From contig NZ_SDKD01000022.1 of assembly GCF_004521915.1 (NCBI RefSeq), positions 1 through 64,000 of the forward strand: a DNA stretch of 64,000 nt, in the 5' to 3' direction. The stretch comes from Brevibacillus migulae. Its GTDB lineage: Bacteria > Bacillota > Bacilli > Brevibacillales > Brevibacillaceae. A program made the translations under genes and the position numbers. This document shows, in pieces, positions 1 to 8,070 of this stretch (the first letter of the stretch is position 1; each line of letters starts with the position of its first letter). The notes beneath the pieces were generated by a model. The model was given only the letters and a program-made list of their open reading frames with translations. It was not told the DNA's origin and did not search any database.

Positions 1-3
1 GAA

Positions 4-28
4 AAACCCCAGTAAAATATGGGGTTTC
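4..28 (+). terminator. Hairpin, possible terminator of an upstream gene
   Basis: Arms AAAACCCCA and TGGGGTTT enclose a short AT loop. There is no real T tract after the stem, so it may only support the stronger terminator that follows it. The gene it would serve lies outside the window. Confidence 0.4.
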
Positions 29-40
29 TCGTCAGTCTGA

Positions 41-70
41 AACACAGCCGTTTGTATAGGCTGTGTTTTT
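41..70 (+). terminator. Rho-independent terminator
   Basis: A 9-bp perfect stem, AACACAGCC with GGCTGTGTT, has a 9-nt loop and is followed by a T-rich run. It probably ends a transcript entering from the left edge, just before the cortex hydrolase gene. Confidence 0.7.
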
Positions 71-182
71 CTTTTTAGCAATCATTACCGGTTGTTTTTT
101 GAGAGCAGGCACGTTAGACTTGCACCTGACCCGATCGCACCAATTATCCGATCATTACGATGCGAAAAGGAGGATTACATTC

Positions 183-845
183 ATGTCTTTTTATAAACTT
201 ACTCGCTTGCGAGTGATTCATATATCCGTATTCTTGATTATCTCATTCTTGTTCCTGATCACGCCTACTTCCGCCATGGCACCGCAAATGTTGAAGCAAG
301 GCAGCCAAGGGATCGATGTGTGGAAGCTCCAGCAGGATTTGTATGTATTGGGTCTGTTTACTGGACAAATCGATGGCGTTGCTGATCCTGAAACGATCGC
401 GGCTATCCGTGCCTTCCAAAGGTTGAGTAGCCTTGCCCCGACAGGAAAATTGGATAGCAAGACGATTAGCGCCTTGCAAAAGCAGCGTATTTCCGCGAAA
501 GAGCTGGACATGCTGGCCCGTCTCGTCTATGCAGAGGGGAAAGGTGAACCCTATGAGGGCAAGGTGGCCATTGCGGCTGTCGTTCTGAATCGACTGCACT
601 CCCCTCAATTTCCAACTACGGTAAGCGGAGTCATCCTGGAGTCAGGTGCCTTTAGTGTCGTAAAAGACGGAAAGCTGCCGGCTGAAACCAACGAGGAAAC
701 AAAAAAAGCTGTGCTGGAGGCGTTAAGCGGCAAAGATCCGACGAATGGCGGCCTCTATTTTTTCAATCCCGAGCTGGCAACATCAAGCTGGATCTGGTCA
801 CGGCCACAAGCGGTTGTCATCGGCAATCATATCTTCGCCAAATAA
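183..845 (+). CDS. sleB: SleB-like spore cortex-lytic / cell wall hydrolase
   Basis: A 220-residue secreted hydrolase. The N-terminus is a signal peptide (basic start, hydrophobic stretch at about residues 11-30, then small residues). A peptidoglycan-binding repeat domain follows (about 36-92, with the QQDLYVLG and IRAFQR pattern). The C-terminal half (about 105-218) is a hydrolase_2/SleB domain with the ARLVYAEGKGEPYEGKVA motif and its catalytic-type glutamate. Family members are lytic transglycosylases acting on muramic-lactam cortex during germination. The start is placed at the ATG behind an AAAAGGAGG site; a longer in-frame extension to about 63 has no RBS. SleB is usually followed by ypeB, which is absent here, so a CwlJ- or SleB-paralog role is possible. 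Confidence 0.85.
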   Translation: MSFYKLTRLRVIHISVFLIISFLFLITPTSAMAPQMLKQGSQGIDVWKLQQDLYVLGLFTGQIDGVADPETIAAIRAFQRLSSLAPTGKLDSKTISALQKQRISAKELDMLARLVYAEGKGEPYEGKVAIAAVVLNRLHSPQFPTTVSGVILESGAFSVVKDGKLPAETNEETKKAVLEALSGKDPTNGGLYFFNPELATSSWIWSRPQAVVIGNHIFAK

Positions 846-944
846 GCGATTAAGGAAAATAAATATTGTTTGATTGAACTTTATTTTTATTTTATTCCCA
901 TTTCACATTTCCTTGGTAGGATAATTCCTGTAAGCACATTTCAA

Positions 945-1147
945 CGTTTTGAGAAGCAGATGTGCCGCTGCGGTTCCTTCGAGGCGGTAAGCATGCTTAG
1001 GTCTTTCGATGTAAGTATGCCTACCGTGCTTGAAACGCTGGGACTGGTACTTCCGGGTGAGAGCGGAAGCATTGGTCTGTACGGAGCATCTGCCTTCTCA
1101 GAACGCCCCCAATACTTGGACCTTCCTTTTCGGGAAGGTCTCTTTTT
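945..1147 (+). ncRNA. Candidate structured RNA: long closing helix, two inner hairpins, terminator
   Basis: The closing helix pairs 945-962 with 1087-1105: 18 base pairs with one G-T and one bulged C. Inside it, 985-999 pairs with 1012-1026 (15 positions, one A-C mismatch and one G-T), and 1042-1055 pairs with 1064-1077 (14 positions, several G-T, one mismatch). The 3' end is a terminator (GACCTTCC 1119-1126, GGAAGGTC 1133-1140, then a T run). No convincing ORF or ribosome site covers it. It could be an independent small RNA or the 3' UTR of the upstream hydrolase mRNA; a GATAAT at 920-925 is a weak -10 candidate. I could not match it to 6S, SRP, tmRNA or a known riboswitch consensus. Confidence 0.6.
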
Positions 1148-1161
1148 TTTATGTGATCATG

Positions 1162-1929
1162 CTAAAATCCGTAAACGGACATCCCGCCGTCGACCGCAAT
1201 GGTCTGGCCTGTTATGTACGCGGCAGCATCCGAGGACAAAAAAACAGTCGGCCCGATCAAGTCTTCCAGTTCGCCAATCCTCTCCATTGGAGTCTGACGC
1301 AAAATCTCTGCTACATATTGAGGATCCTCCAGCAGCTTTTCTGTCAACGGCGTCCGGAAATACCATGGAGCGATGGTATTAATGCATACGCCGAATTTGC
1401 TCCATTCCAAGGACAAGACACGGGTCATATGGATGACGCCTGCCTTGCTTGCCCCATAGGCTACGCCTGTGCGCAGTGCTACCAGCCCGCCGACGGATGC
1501 GATATTGACGATTCTTCCGTAGCGCTGCTCTACCATGTAACGTCCGGCTGCCTGAGTCATGAAGAACGTTGCCTTCAAATCAAGATCAACGACTCGGTCC
1601 CACTCCTCTTCGGTCACGTCCAGCGCTTTGCTCCGTATGTTCATGCCCGCATTGTTGACCAAAATATGCAGCCCGCCGAGTTGTTCGACCGTTTCCTGAA
1701 CGATTGCATCCGCAGCACCTGTCGCTGTCAGGTCAGCCTGAATCGTACAAGCACGCACTCCTTTTTCTCTTGCTTCTGCCACGGTCTGCTCCACATCGGC
1801 GGCAGTCCGCGCTACAGCTGCAATATTTGCCCCTGCTTCGGCCAGCCCCAGCGCAAGTGCTTTCCCAATCCCTCTGCCCGCTCCTGTGACGATCGCGGTT
1901 TTTCCGTGCAAGTCGAATCGATTGTTCAT
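1162..1929 (-). CDS. SDR family NAD(P)-dependent oxidoreductase (FabG-like)
   Basis: A 255-residue classical short-chain dehydrogenase. Visible motifs are the TGAGRGIG cofactor loop (residues 15-22), NNAG (92-95), catalytic Ser145 and the YxxxK pair (Tyr158, Lys162). The C-terminal 'ITGQTIAVDGG' is typical of FabG and gluconate 5-dehydrogenase relatives. The substrate cannot be told from the sequence. The start is set at the second ATG, which sits 6 nt behind GGAGGG; an ATG two codons upstream touches the RBS. It is transcribed divergently from the yfhH-like gene, towards the structured RNA. Confidence 0.85.
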   Translation of the reverse strand: MNNRFDLHGKTAIVTGAGRGIGKALALGLAEAGANIAAVARTAADVEQTVAEAREKGVRACTIQADLTATGAADAIVQETVEQLGGLHILVNNAGMNIRSKALDVTEEEWDRVVDLDLKATFFMTQAAGRYMVEQRYGRIVNIASVGGLVALRTGVAYGASKAGVIHMTRVLSLEWSKFGVCINTIAPWYFRTPLTEKLLEDPQYVAEILRQTPMERIGELEDLIGPTVFLSSDAAAYITGQTIAVDGGMSVYGF

Positions 1930-2030
1930 CTTCATCCCTCCTGTGCTTCCATTCCCTGTTAGTTTCGCGATCAATCGCACTGAACCCTTTTTCCTGATAC
2001 AATAGGATGTGCACAAGGAGGGATACACAT

Positions 2031-2333
2031 ATGCGTTTACTTAGTCAAATGACCTTGGCCGAGCTTCAGGAAGAAATGGAGCGTCTGCGAAAGCTTATGG
2101 AAGAAAGCAAGCAAAGCGGCAATCATACCCAATATCAAATCCTGGAACAGAAATTTTTTATGGCCAAATCCTACTTCATCGGAACGGAGCCGTTTTTTGT
2201 CGGGAAAACCTATCGTCTGCATGGCTTCGACCTGCCGTTCACCATCGACTACTTTAATGGTGTATTTGCTTGGGGACGCTTTCCCGGCAGTGACGAAGCG
2301 GTTGGCTATCCTGTGGGGATGCTGGAAGAGTAA
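2031..2333 (+). CDS. yfhH: YfhH family protein (DUF1811)
   Basis: A 100-residue soluble protein. The N-terminal half is a helical, charged segment ('MTLAELQEEMERLRK'). The C-terminal half is a small beta domain containing 'YRLHGFDLPFTIDYFNGVFAWG', which closely follows the pattern I know from Bacillus YfhH, of unknown function. The ATG lies behind a strong AAGGAGGGA site. Its TAA stop overlaps the next ATG by one base (TAATG), so it is translationally coupled to the membrane protein that follows. Confidence 0.85.
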   Translation: MRLLSQMTLAELQEEMERLRKLMEESKQSGNHTQYQILEQKFFMAKSYFIGTEPFFVGKTYRLHGFDLPFTIDYFNGVFAWGRFPGSDEAVGYPVGMLEE

Positions 2334-2779
2334 TGGACATCACCAATCTGATCTTGCTGCTGTTTCTTACTCTCGGGATCATCGGCAACAATTCCTCCAT
2401 TTCGATCTCAGTCGCCGTTTTACTGCTGCTGCGTCTGATCCATGTTGACAAGTCCTTTGTCTATTTGGAACGATATGGCCTGCAAATCGGTATCATCATT
2501 CTGACGATTGGTGTTCTTGCCCCTGTTGCCAGCGGAAAAATTACACCGGAGATGATTGGCAAGTCCTTCACCGACTGGAAAGCACTCCTCGCAATAGCCG
2601 TTGGAATCTTTGTGGCCTATCTCGGGGGACGTGGAGCCCATTTGCTGACAGCCAATCCATTGATCGTGACCGGGCTGCTCGTCGGGACAATCATTGGAGT
2701 GACGTTTTTGCGCGGTGTACCGGTTGGTCCGCTTATTGCAGCCGGGATCCTGTCTTTATTCCTGCAGCGGATTTCCTAA
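2333..2779 (+). CDS. ytwI: UPF0756 / DUF441 membrane protein YtwI
   Basis: A 148-residue integral membrane protein with about four hydrophobic helices. The IGNNSSISISVAVLLLLR and 'PLIVTGLLVGTIIGV' segments and a C-terminal RGVPVGPLIAAGILS are characteristic of the YtwI family, whose function is unknown. The start codon overlaps the stop of the yfhH-like gene, so the two form an operon. Confidence 0.85.
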   Translation: MDITNLILLLFLTLGIIGNNSSISISVAVLLLLRLIHVDKSFVYLERYGLQIGIIILTIGVLAPVASGKITPEMIGKSFTDWKALLAIAVGIFVAYLGGRGAHLLTANPLIVTGLLVGTIIGVTFLRGVPVGPLIAAGILSLFLQRIS

Positions 2780-2794
2780 TCGTGATCTTAAGGC

Positions 2795-2880
2795 CCTTCC
2801 TTCCATCGAAACACATTTTGTATGCATCTTTTTCGGAATGAACGCATACAATGTGTGAAAGGTTACAACGGGAAGGAAGG
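2795..2880 (+). promoter_or_regulatory. Long leader hairpin sequestering the RBS of the 46-codon gene
   Basis: CCTTCCTTCC (2795-2804) is perfectly complementary to GGAAGGAAGG (2871-2880), which contains the ribosome binding site for the ATG at 2887. Inside it lies a second helix of 13 pairs, ACACAT..TGTATGC (2811-2825) with GCATACAATGTGT (2844-2856), with a 2-nt bulge. This is the layout of a translational switch such as a thermometer or protein-bound leader; which, if any, is unknown. Confidence 0.5.
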
Positions 2881-2886
2881 TTGATC

Positions 2887-3027
2887 ATGGAAATTTACGA
2901 ACGTAATGGTGTGTTTATCGCCGAGACCGAGTACCAATCCGAGCGCATTGTTAAGGTTGGAAAAACGTGGGAAGAAGCCAAGGAAAGACTTTTGACAACC
3001 TTGATGGTTCTCGAGATGATTGGGTAA
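2887..3027 (+). CDS. Small conserved-looking protein, 46 aa, unknown function
   Basis: An open frame of 46 codons begins at an ATG six bases after GGAAGG and stops just before a terminator. The product is charged and looks like a compact beta-strand plus helix unit ('MEIYERNGVFIAETEY', then 'GKTWEEAKERLLTTL'), with no signal peptide or membrane segment. Gene-like features are the RBS, the dedicated leader hairpin and the downstream terminator. No family recognised. Confidence 0.55.
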   Translation: MEIYERNGVFIAETEYQSERIVKVGKTWEEAKERLLTTLMVLEMIG

Positions 3028-3057
3028 AAGCTTCTGTATATTATAGAAGCTTTTTTT
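3026..3057. terminator. Bidirectional terminator
   Basis: AAAAGCTTCT and AGAAGCTTTT flank a 9-nt loop, with T runs on both strands. It ends the 46-codon gene on the plus strand and could also end the leftward DUF3900 operon. Confidence 0.75.
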
Positions 3058-3222
3058 ACTTTGTCAGAAACTTCCCGAAAGAAGGACTTGATAACTTCTT
3101 TGAGCGGACGTCTATGGAAGTTTTCTCATTGCTGCGAAAGTGTGCGGGCAATTGCTCCTACTGCGGGCAGCGATCTGGAGTTGATGTTATCCATCAGGCA
3201 GCCCGCAATTCGACGCAATCGA

Positions 3223-3516
3223 TTATTTGGAAGGTGGACGTTTGGTTGAGGCGTTTGGTTTTGTTCGGATGCTCGGTTTCATATTCATAGGCCCAGGCTT
3301 CCGCTGTTCTTTTGCCTGAGGCTTTCCAGACGAAGCTTGCCGCGGCGCTTGCTGTCTTGGCTCACGCAGGCCAAGCTTTTTCACGATGCTCAGGAAAAGC
3401 TCATAGGTGACATTCATCTGCTCTCCCGGCTTCAATGTCTTTTGGTACGTCTCAAAATCCTCATAGAGCTCATCCATCAAATCTTCCAGCAGCTCTTTTT
3501 CCGGTTTGGTCAGCAT
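3223..3516 (-). CDS. Hypothetical protein, helical N-terminus and basic tail
   Basis: A 97-residue protein. The first 50 residues are acidic and helical ('LEDLMDELYEDFETYQ'); the last 45 are Gln-, Pro- and Lys-rich and look disordered. The ATG is behind AAAGGAG and shares one base with the stop of the DUF1444 gene, so it is the third gene of that leftward operon. No family recognised. Confidence 0.7.
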   Translation of the reverse strand: MLTKPEKELLEDLMDELYEDFETYQKTLKPGEQMNVTYELFLSIVKKLGLREPRQQAPRQASSGKPQAKEQRKPGPMNMKPSIRTKPNASTKRPPSK

Positions 3517-4361
3517 TATTCTTGCTCCTTTCCGGTCTCATTGTGAATCACGAGATAAGAGACCAGCTCTCCGTTTTCATACAGAAACGGGATCGGTGTA
3601 ATCGGGACAGGCCCCTTTCTGGCAAAATCATAGGTAAGCCGCGCTAACAGCTGCGCCCCCTGATCATCCGCCAGATCGGCCAAAATCAGCACATCCTGAT
3701 GGGGGATGGCGACTCCAAGCATCCGGCCGCGTTTTTCTGCATCGTATCGGTCAAGCATCGAATCCAGCAGAACCCGACTCGCTGCATAGCCATCAGCTGG
3801 GTTGATAAAATGGATAAAATGCTCTCCGACTTGCTGAGTGCGGACAGGAACCTCCAGTTTGCGCAAATTTTCCATGGCGTACTCATGCAGCAGTTCTGGA
3901 CTCCAGCCCGCTTCCTCTAGCATGGACAACTCAATAATCGAGTATCCATGCGGTTGGTCGAGTGCGTAGACAATCACGGTTTCCGATGTATGCGGCCGAA
4001 ATACATACGTTGACCCTTCCCCTGCATGGCTGATAAATGAATGATGCCGCAGTACCGGGTAGATGGCAGATTCCTTCCCCTGCAATTTGCGATCGGTCAT
4101 GTAGCCATGGACGCTTGCCAAAATCCGTTTGACAACCGTATAAATTGCTTCCTTTCTCTGCTCCGGATATTGCTCCACACGAGCATACAAAGCTTCGAGC
4201 GAAACTGGTTTGCGGATATTTCGGTCCCCTGCTTGATGAATGAGAACCAATCCTTCGCCCTCCACCGTGCACTCCCAGCCTGAAGGCAGCTCGCGGGTCA
4301 GCAATTCCCATGCTCGACGCTTTAACGATTCACGAATACGGTTCGACTCGCTTGCTGTCAT
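3516..4361 (-). CDS. ytpQ: DUF1444 protein (YtpQ-like)
   Basis: A 281-residue soluble protein with the DUF1444 pattern, including 'YPVLRHHSFI', 'IVYALDQPHGYSIIEL' and the C-terminal 'PFLYENGELVSYLV'. Family function is unknown. The start is taken at the ATG followed by ACA GCA, which has GGGGGGAG about six bases upstream; a longer reading from 4403 has no such site. It sits between the DUF3900 gene (35 nt upstream) and the 97-residue gene (1-nt overlap). Confidence 0.8.
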   Translation of the reverse strand: MTASESNRIRESLKRRAWELLTRELPSGWECTVEGEGLVLIHQAGDRNIRKPVSLEALYARVEQYPEQRKEAIYTVVKRILASVHGYMTDRKLQGKESAIYPVLRHHSFISHAGEGSTYVFRPHTSETVIVYALDQPHGYSIIELSMLEEAGWSPELLHEYAMENLRKLEVPVRTQQVGEHFIHFINPADGYAASRVLLDSMLDRYDAEKRGRMLGVAIPHQDVLILADLADDQGAQLLARLTYDFARKGPVPITPIPFLYENGELVSYLVIHNETGKEQE

Positions 4362-4396
4362 GCATGCTCCCCCCATCAAGGTTTGTCTTTCGCCTC

Positions 4397-5506
4397 TTAC
4401 CAAGGCGGTAAATCATCATCATTATGGTTCGCTTGAGGCGCATCCATACTCCGCCGCTCGATCTCCTGCACGATTTCCTTCAATGACCTTGGCTTCAGGA
4501 ATTCAATAGGGGATATCCCTCTCTCAAATTGCAGGCTCTCTCCTTCCAGCAGGATCAAATAGCGATCATTTGCCTTCGCGATGTGAACCTTGGTGCCGTA
4601 ATCTGCGAGCAACGCTTTGACTTGCATGTAATCCAGCTTGAATCTCATTTCGACTTCTGGCTGCCTGTCCGTGATGATATGCATGGCTTCCATGACGGTC
4701 TCGTGCTCCCAGCGTTCCGCCAGCTCTCGCTTGGGACTTGCCGCCATCAATTCGATCGCTTCTTCCTCCCGCATCCGTACTTCCGCATGCTCGGGCTCGG
4801 GATACATGATTTCGATATGCTGTCTGGCAAGAGATACCACTTCCTGGGAGACGATGTCCGTGACGGTTTGCGGATATTCAATAAATTTGAGAAATTCCTC
4901 AAAATAGCGGGCATGAGAAAATTGATGGATCTTTACTTGGTACCAATCGACCATCCCCGGCTCGATCAGGTGGGGATACAGAATCGCCTTCATGTTCTTG
5001 GCATTGATCGCCATCTGAACATTGGAGATCAATGTGCGTTCATCGGTAATGACCGCGGTTTTTTGTTCAAAGTCGCATTTCAGCAGGAAAAGGAAATGAT
5101 CGTCAAAGCGCTCCAGCTTTGCTTTGACAAGGATCAATACCCCGCTTCGCACTTGCGCGGTGCGCAGATACATCTGGAGAATCTCCTGGCCTACCTCTTT
5201 TGCCTTGTTTTTTTCTTCGGCAGCCAGCAATTTGTGCAACAGCACGTAGTTTGGATTTGTCTCCACGCCATGCCCTTCCGCTACGACAAATTGCCCCAGC
5301 TTGGTCGGACTTCCCTCCGACTTCGGATTGGCTTCGACTTTACGTTTGGCAATTTTGGCAAACTCACTATCTAAAAAAACTTTCAATTCACTATCCTGAT
5401 ATTCTTCATGGGAAAGAGCCTTGGTCAAGCGAATCTGCTTTGCTCCTTGCTCCCCTTGATCCGGTTCCATTACATAAAAGACCAGCCAATCGACGGAAAA
5501 CTTCAT
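4397..5506 (-). CDS. DUF3900 family protein
   Basis: A 369-residue soluble protein whose length and layout match DUF3900 proteins of Bacillales: an N-terminal beta region (SVDWLVFYVMEP), 'GQFVVAEGHGVETNPNY', a central 'KCDFEQKTAVITDERTLI', 'MKAILYPHLIEPGMVDW', and a C-terminal 'KVHIAKANDRYLILLEGES' followed by SPIEF. It begins at an ATG behind GGAGTAGAGAAG. It is the first gene of a three-gene leftward operon. Function unknown; family assignment is from memory of the pattern. Confidence 0.75.
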   Translation of the reverse strand: MKFSVDWLVFYVMEPDQGEQGAKQIRLTKALSHEEYQDSELKVFLDSEFAKIAKRKVEANPKSEGSPTKLGQFVVAEGHGVETNPNYVLLHKLLAAEEKNKAKEVGQEILQMYLRTAQVRSGVLILVKAKLERFDDHFLFLLKCDFEQKTAVITDERTLISNVQMAINAKNMKAILYPHLIEPGMVDWYQVKIHQFSHARYFEEFLKFIEYPQTVTDIVSQEVVSLARQHIEIMYPEPEHAEVRMREEEAIELMAASPKRELAERWEHETVMEAMHIITDRQPEVEMRFKLDYMQVKALLADYGTKVHIAKANDRYLILLEGESLQFERGISPIEFLKPRSLKEIVQEIERRSMDAPQANHNDDDLPPW

Positions 5507-5618
5507 TTCTTCTCTACTCCTCGTCCAGATTGAACCTTCTGATTATATCAGACGATGCCGTATCCTGCTATAATGTTTATGGTTCCAAAAAGCTGCCTAG
5601 AGACAGGAGTGAAGCCAG

Positions 5619-6461
5619 TTGCTCTGGCAAAAATGGAAAGCATGGTTTCACCGGGTATGGACGGATCGGCCTTTGCCAGTTGGGACGAGGCTCGGTTCCT
5701 ATCGGATCACATCGATCCTCGGATTGGGCAGCTACGGGATTGCCTATCTCGCGGTCGAAGAAGCAACAGGAGAGCTGTACGTATTGAAACAGGTGAAGCC
5801 CAGCCTGCGTCGGCATCCAAAAGGCCCTGCCATGCAGCATTACGAGGCCCAGGTGCTTCGTTCGTTATCCCATCCGCGCATACCCCAGGTGAAAGAACAA
5901 TTTGAGCAAAGCGGCCACTACTTTTTAGTCATGACCTACATGACAGGAAGTACAGTGGAAGATTTGCTTTTCGAAAACCATCGTGAATATCCCCAGCTCA
6001 AAGCGCTTCAGCTCGTCATGGAGATCGCTGAAATCGTTTTGCATCTCCATCAACGGGGAATCATTCACCGGGATGTCCGGATTCCCAATGTGATCCTGCG
6101 GGAAGGAAAACCGTATCTGATTGATTTTGGATTAGCTCGTTTTTTAGGAGACCCAGCTACGTACGAAAGCGACACTGTGGACAATTACCCGCTGGAAAAG
6201 CAAATCAAGCGGAGGGTAGAGCCTGCCAGTGACTTGTATGCACTCGGTCACTTCCTGCTGTTTTTGCTTTACTCGACTTATGAAGCATCCCCTGATCAGG
6301 AGGAGCGTTCGTGGGAAGAAGAACTGTCGATTCCTGGGGAACTGCGCAGCATTCTCAGACGGCTGCTCCAGCTTGACCCACCGTACGCGAATGTCGAAGA
6401 ATTTCTCGCGGAAGCCCGCTCCTTATTGGAGAAAGAAAAGAGCAGTCACACTAGCCAATAG
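5619..6461 (+). CDS. Soluble serine/threonine protein kinase-like protein
   Basis: A 280-residue Hanks-type kinase domain with almost nothing else. The glycine loop GLGSYG is at residues 35-40, the ATP lysine is Lys57, the catalytic loop is HRDVRIPN (150-157) and the Mg motif DFG is at 169-171. It lacks the membrane helix and PASTA repeats of PrkC, so it is cytosolic. The catalytic loop reads HRDVRIPN; HRD and the Asn are kept but the usual Lys at HRDxK is Arg. Activation loop and C-lobe are shortened ('SDLYALGHFLLFLLYS'). The start is a TTG about nine bases after AGGAG. Expected to phosphorylate proteins; substrates unknown. Confidence 0.8.
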   Translation: MLWQKWKAWFHRVWTDRPLPVGTRLGSYRITSILGLGSYGIAYLAVEEATGELYVLKQVKPSLRRHPKGPAMQHYEAQVLRSLSHPRIPQVKEQFEQSGHYFLVMTYMTGSTVEDLLFENHREYPQLKALQLVMEIAEIVLHLHQRGIIHRDVRIPNVILREGKPYLIDFGLARFLGDPATYESDTVDNYPLEKQIKRRVEPASDLYALGHFLLFLLYSTYEASPDQEERSWEEELSIPGELRSILRRLLQLDPPYANVEEFLAEARSLLEKEKSSHTSQ

Positions 6462-6482
6462 GCCAGATGGACTGCTTCTTTC
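6443..6482 (+). terminator. Terminator after the kinase gene
   Basis: AGCAGTC and GACTGCT form a stem around the kinase stop codon, followed by TCTTTCGTTT. The stem is short and the loop is long, so it is a moderate terminator. Confidence 0.45.
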
Positions 6483-6484
6483 GT

Positions 6485-6640
6485 TTACTCTTTTATCGGT
6501 TTATTCTTGGCTTTTTCCATCATCTGATTGATTTCTTCCGCTTCGCCCTTCAAAGTCTGGCGTTCTTGCTTGGACAATGATTGTCCGCCGACACTTCCAT
6601 TAACCAACAGTTCTTCTTCATCTAGACGATCTCTGCGCAT
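6485..6640 (-). CDS. Small hydrophilic protein, 51 aa
   Basis: A 51-codon frame begins at an ATG seven bases behind an excellent AGGAGGG site. The product is very charged with no cysteine or hydrophobic segment ('MRRDRLDEEELLVNG', then 'LSKQERQTLKGEAEEINQ', ending KNKPIKE). Small proteins of this kind are common in spore formers; no family recognised. Confidence 0.65.
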   Translation of the reverse strand: MRRDRLDEEELLVNGSVGGQSLSKQERQTLKGEAEEINQMMEKAKNKPIKE

Positions 6641-6733
6641 GAAACCCTCCTGTGTCGATTCGAAGTGGGGATGAAGTTGACTCTTCTTCTACTTTGTTCC
6701 GAAGCCGTCTATCTTATGTATCCCTCTCCACGA

Positions 6734-7963
6734 TCAACGCTTGGGACGCTTTACCTTCGCTTTTGACTTAGCGGCACCATTTCCATTGCGAGTCTGTCCG
6801 CTGCGATTTGTCTGCGGACGTCCCACTCTCTCACCCGGATTGATCAAACCGCCAAAAGCCATTTCCTTTTCTTCGATGGGAATACCTGTTTTTTTGGAGA
6901 ATTTCTCTACAATGAAGCGCTCTTGCGGCGTAATAATCGAAAAAACGAGACCTGCTGCCCCCATCCTTCCCGTACGCCCGCTGCGGTGAATATACGCATC
7001 AGCATCTGTCGCCGGATCGAAATGAACCACGCATTCGATCCCCGGAATATCGATCCCCCGTGCGGCCACATCCGTCGCGATCAGCACCGGAACCTCTCCG
7101 CTGCGGAATTTTTGCAGGGTCAATGCCCGCTCTTCTTTGCTGGCATCGCGATGCAAAAGCCGGCAGTCCAGATGATGAAACTTCAGCTTGTCAACGATTT
7201 CATCCACCTTCTCCAATGTATTCACAAATACAATGGACGAACGGGCATTGACCAAGCGAAGCAGCCTGCGTAAGGTATCCACTTTTTTGCGGCCCTCGGT
7301 AACCAGCACAATATGATTGACCCCCATCTCGCTTTCAGGCGCTTGTGCACGGATCATCACCGGATCCTGTACGAAGGGCTGTGTCATCTTCATGACTGCA
7401 TCCGGAAGCGTGGCGGAGAAAAAGACGCGCTGCGTATCCCGCATGGTGCGCTTCATGATCTCCCGCACCGGTGCAGCAAACCCTTCATCCAGCATACGGT
7501 CCGCTTCATCGACCACAACCATTTTCACCATATGTACCTTTACTTTTCGCTGATCCAACAACTCTTTCAAACGGCCCGGAGTCGCCACCACGACGGCTGG
7601 TCTCGTTTTCAGCTTGTCCAGCTGTCTCTTCGCATCCACACCGCCGATCAGCGCGACTGCGTGCATGTCCAGGGCTGCCAACAGTTGCTCTGCTTCTCTA
7701 AAGATCTGCATCACTAATTCATGCGTCGGTGCCAGGATCAGCCCCTGTATTTCTTTATTGTCTTTGTCCAGCCGAGAGCACAATGGAAGCAAGTATGCTA
7801 AGGTTTTGCCCGAGCCAGTCGGCGACTGCGCCAGCAAATCCTTCCCCGCCATCATCGCAGGAATGGCCTCTGCCTGTACTGGTGTCGGACTATCTATCTT
7901 TCTTTGCTTAATCAATTCGACCAATGGTTCTGCAATTTCCAATGATGCAAACGAAGTCACCAC
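6734..7963 (-). CDS. DEAD/DEAH-box RNA helicase
   Basis: A 409-residue two-domain RNA helicase. Visible motifs are the Q motif (PTPVQAEAIP), Walker A SPTGSGKT (about 47-54), PTHELVMQ (Ia-like), TPGRL, DEAD (152-155), SAT, 'VLIATDVAARGIDIPG' (motif V) and HRSGRTGR (motif VI). After the core there is only a short basic tail ending KAKVKRPKR, which probably binds RNA; there is no DbpA-type C-terminal domain. The start is the first of two GTG codons, behind GAGGAGGAAA. Likely in ribosome assembly or cold adaptation, as for CshB/YfmL-type helicases. Confidence 0.9.
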   Translation of the reverse strand: MVTSFASLEIAEPLVELIKQRKIDSPTPVQAEAIPAMMAGKDLLAQSPTGSGKTLAYLLPLCSRLDKDNKEIQGLILAPTHELVMQIFREAEQLLAALDMHAVALIGGVDAKRQLDKLKTRPAVVVATPGRLKELLDQRKVKVHMVKMVVVDEADRMLDEGFAAPVREIMKRTMRDTQRVFFSATLPDAVMKMTQPFVQDPVMIRAQAPESEMGVNHIVLVTEGRKKVDTLRRLLRLVNARSSIVFVNTLEKVDEIVDKLKFHHLDCRLLHRDASKEERALTLQKFRSGEVPVLIATDVAARGIDIPGIECVVHFDPATDADAYIHRSGRTGRMGAAGLVFSIITPQERFIVEKFSKKTGIPIEEKEMAFGGLINPGERVGRPQTNRSGQTRNGNGAAKSKAKVKRPKR

Positions 7964-8070
7964 GTATTTCCTCCTCTAACAACACTCGTACGGGATAGCT
8001 TACCATGTTTTCCCTATGATTGAAAGAGGCGAAATCCGCGCGGGACCTCGCCTATTTCCAAATCGAATCG

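Noticed and set aside
870..1382. Long open frames on the plus strand over the structured RNA and SDR gene
   Set aside because: No RBS, unusual composition, and they run through the antisense of the well-supported SDR gene.
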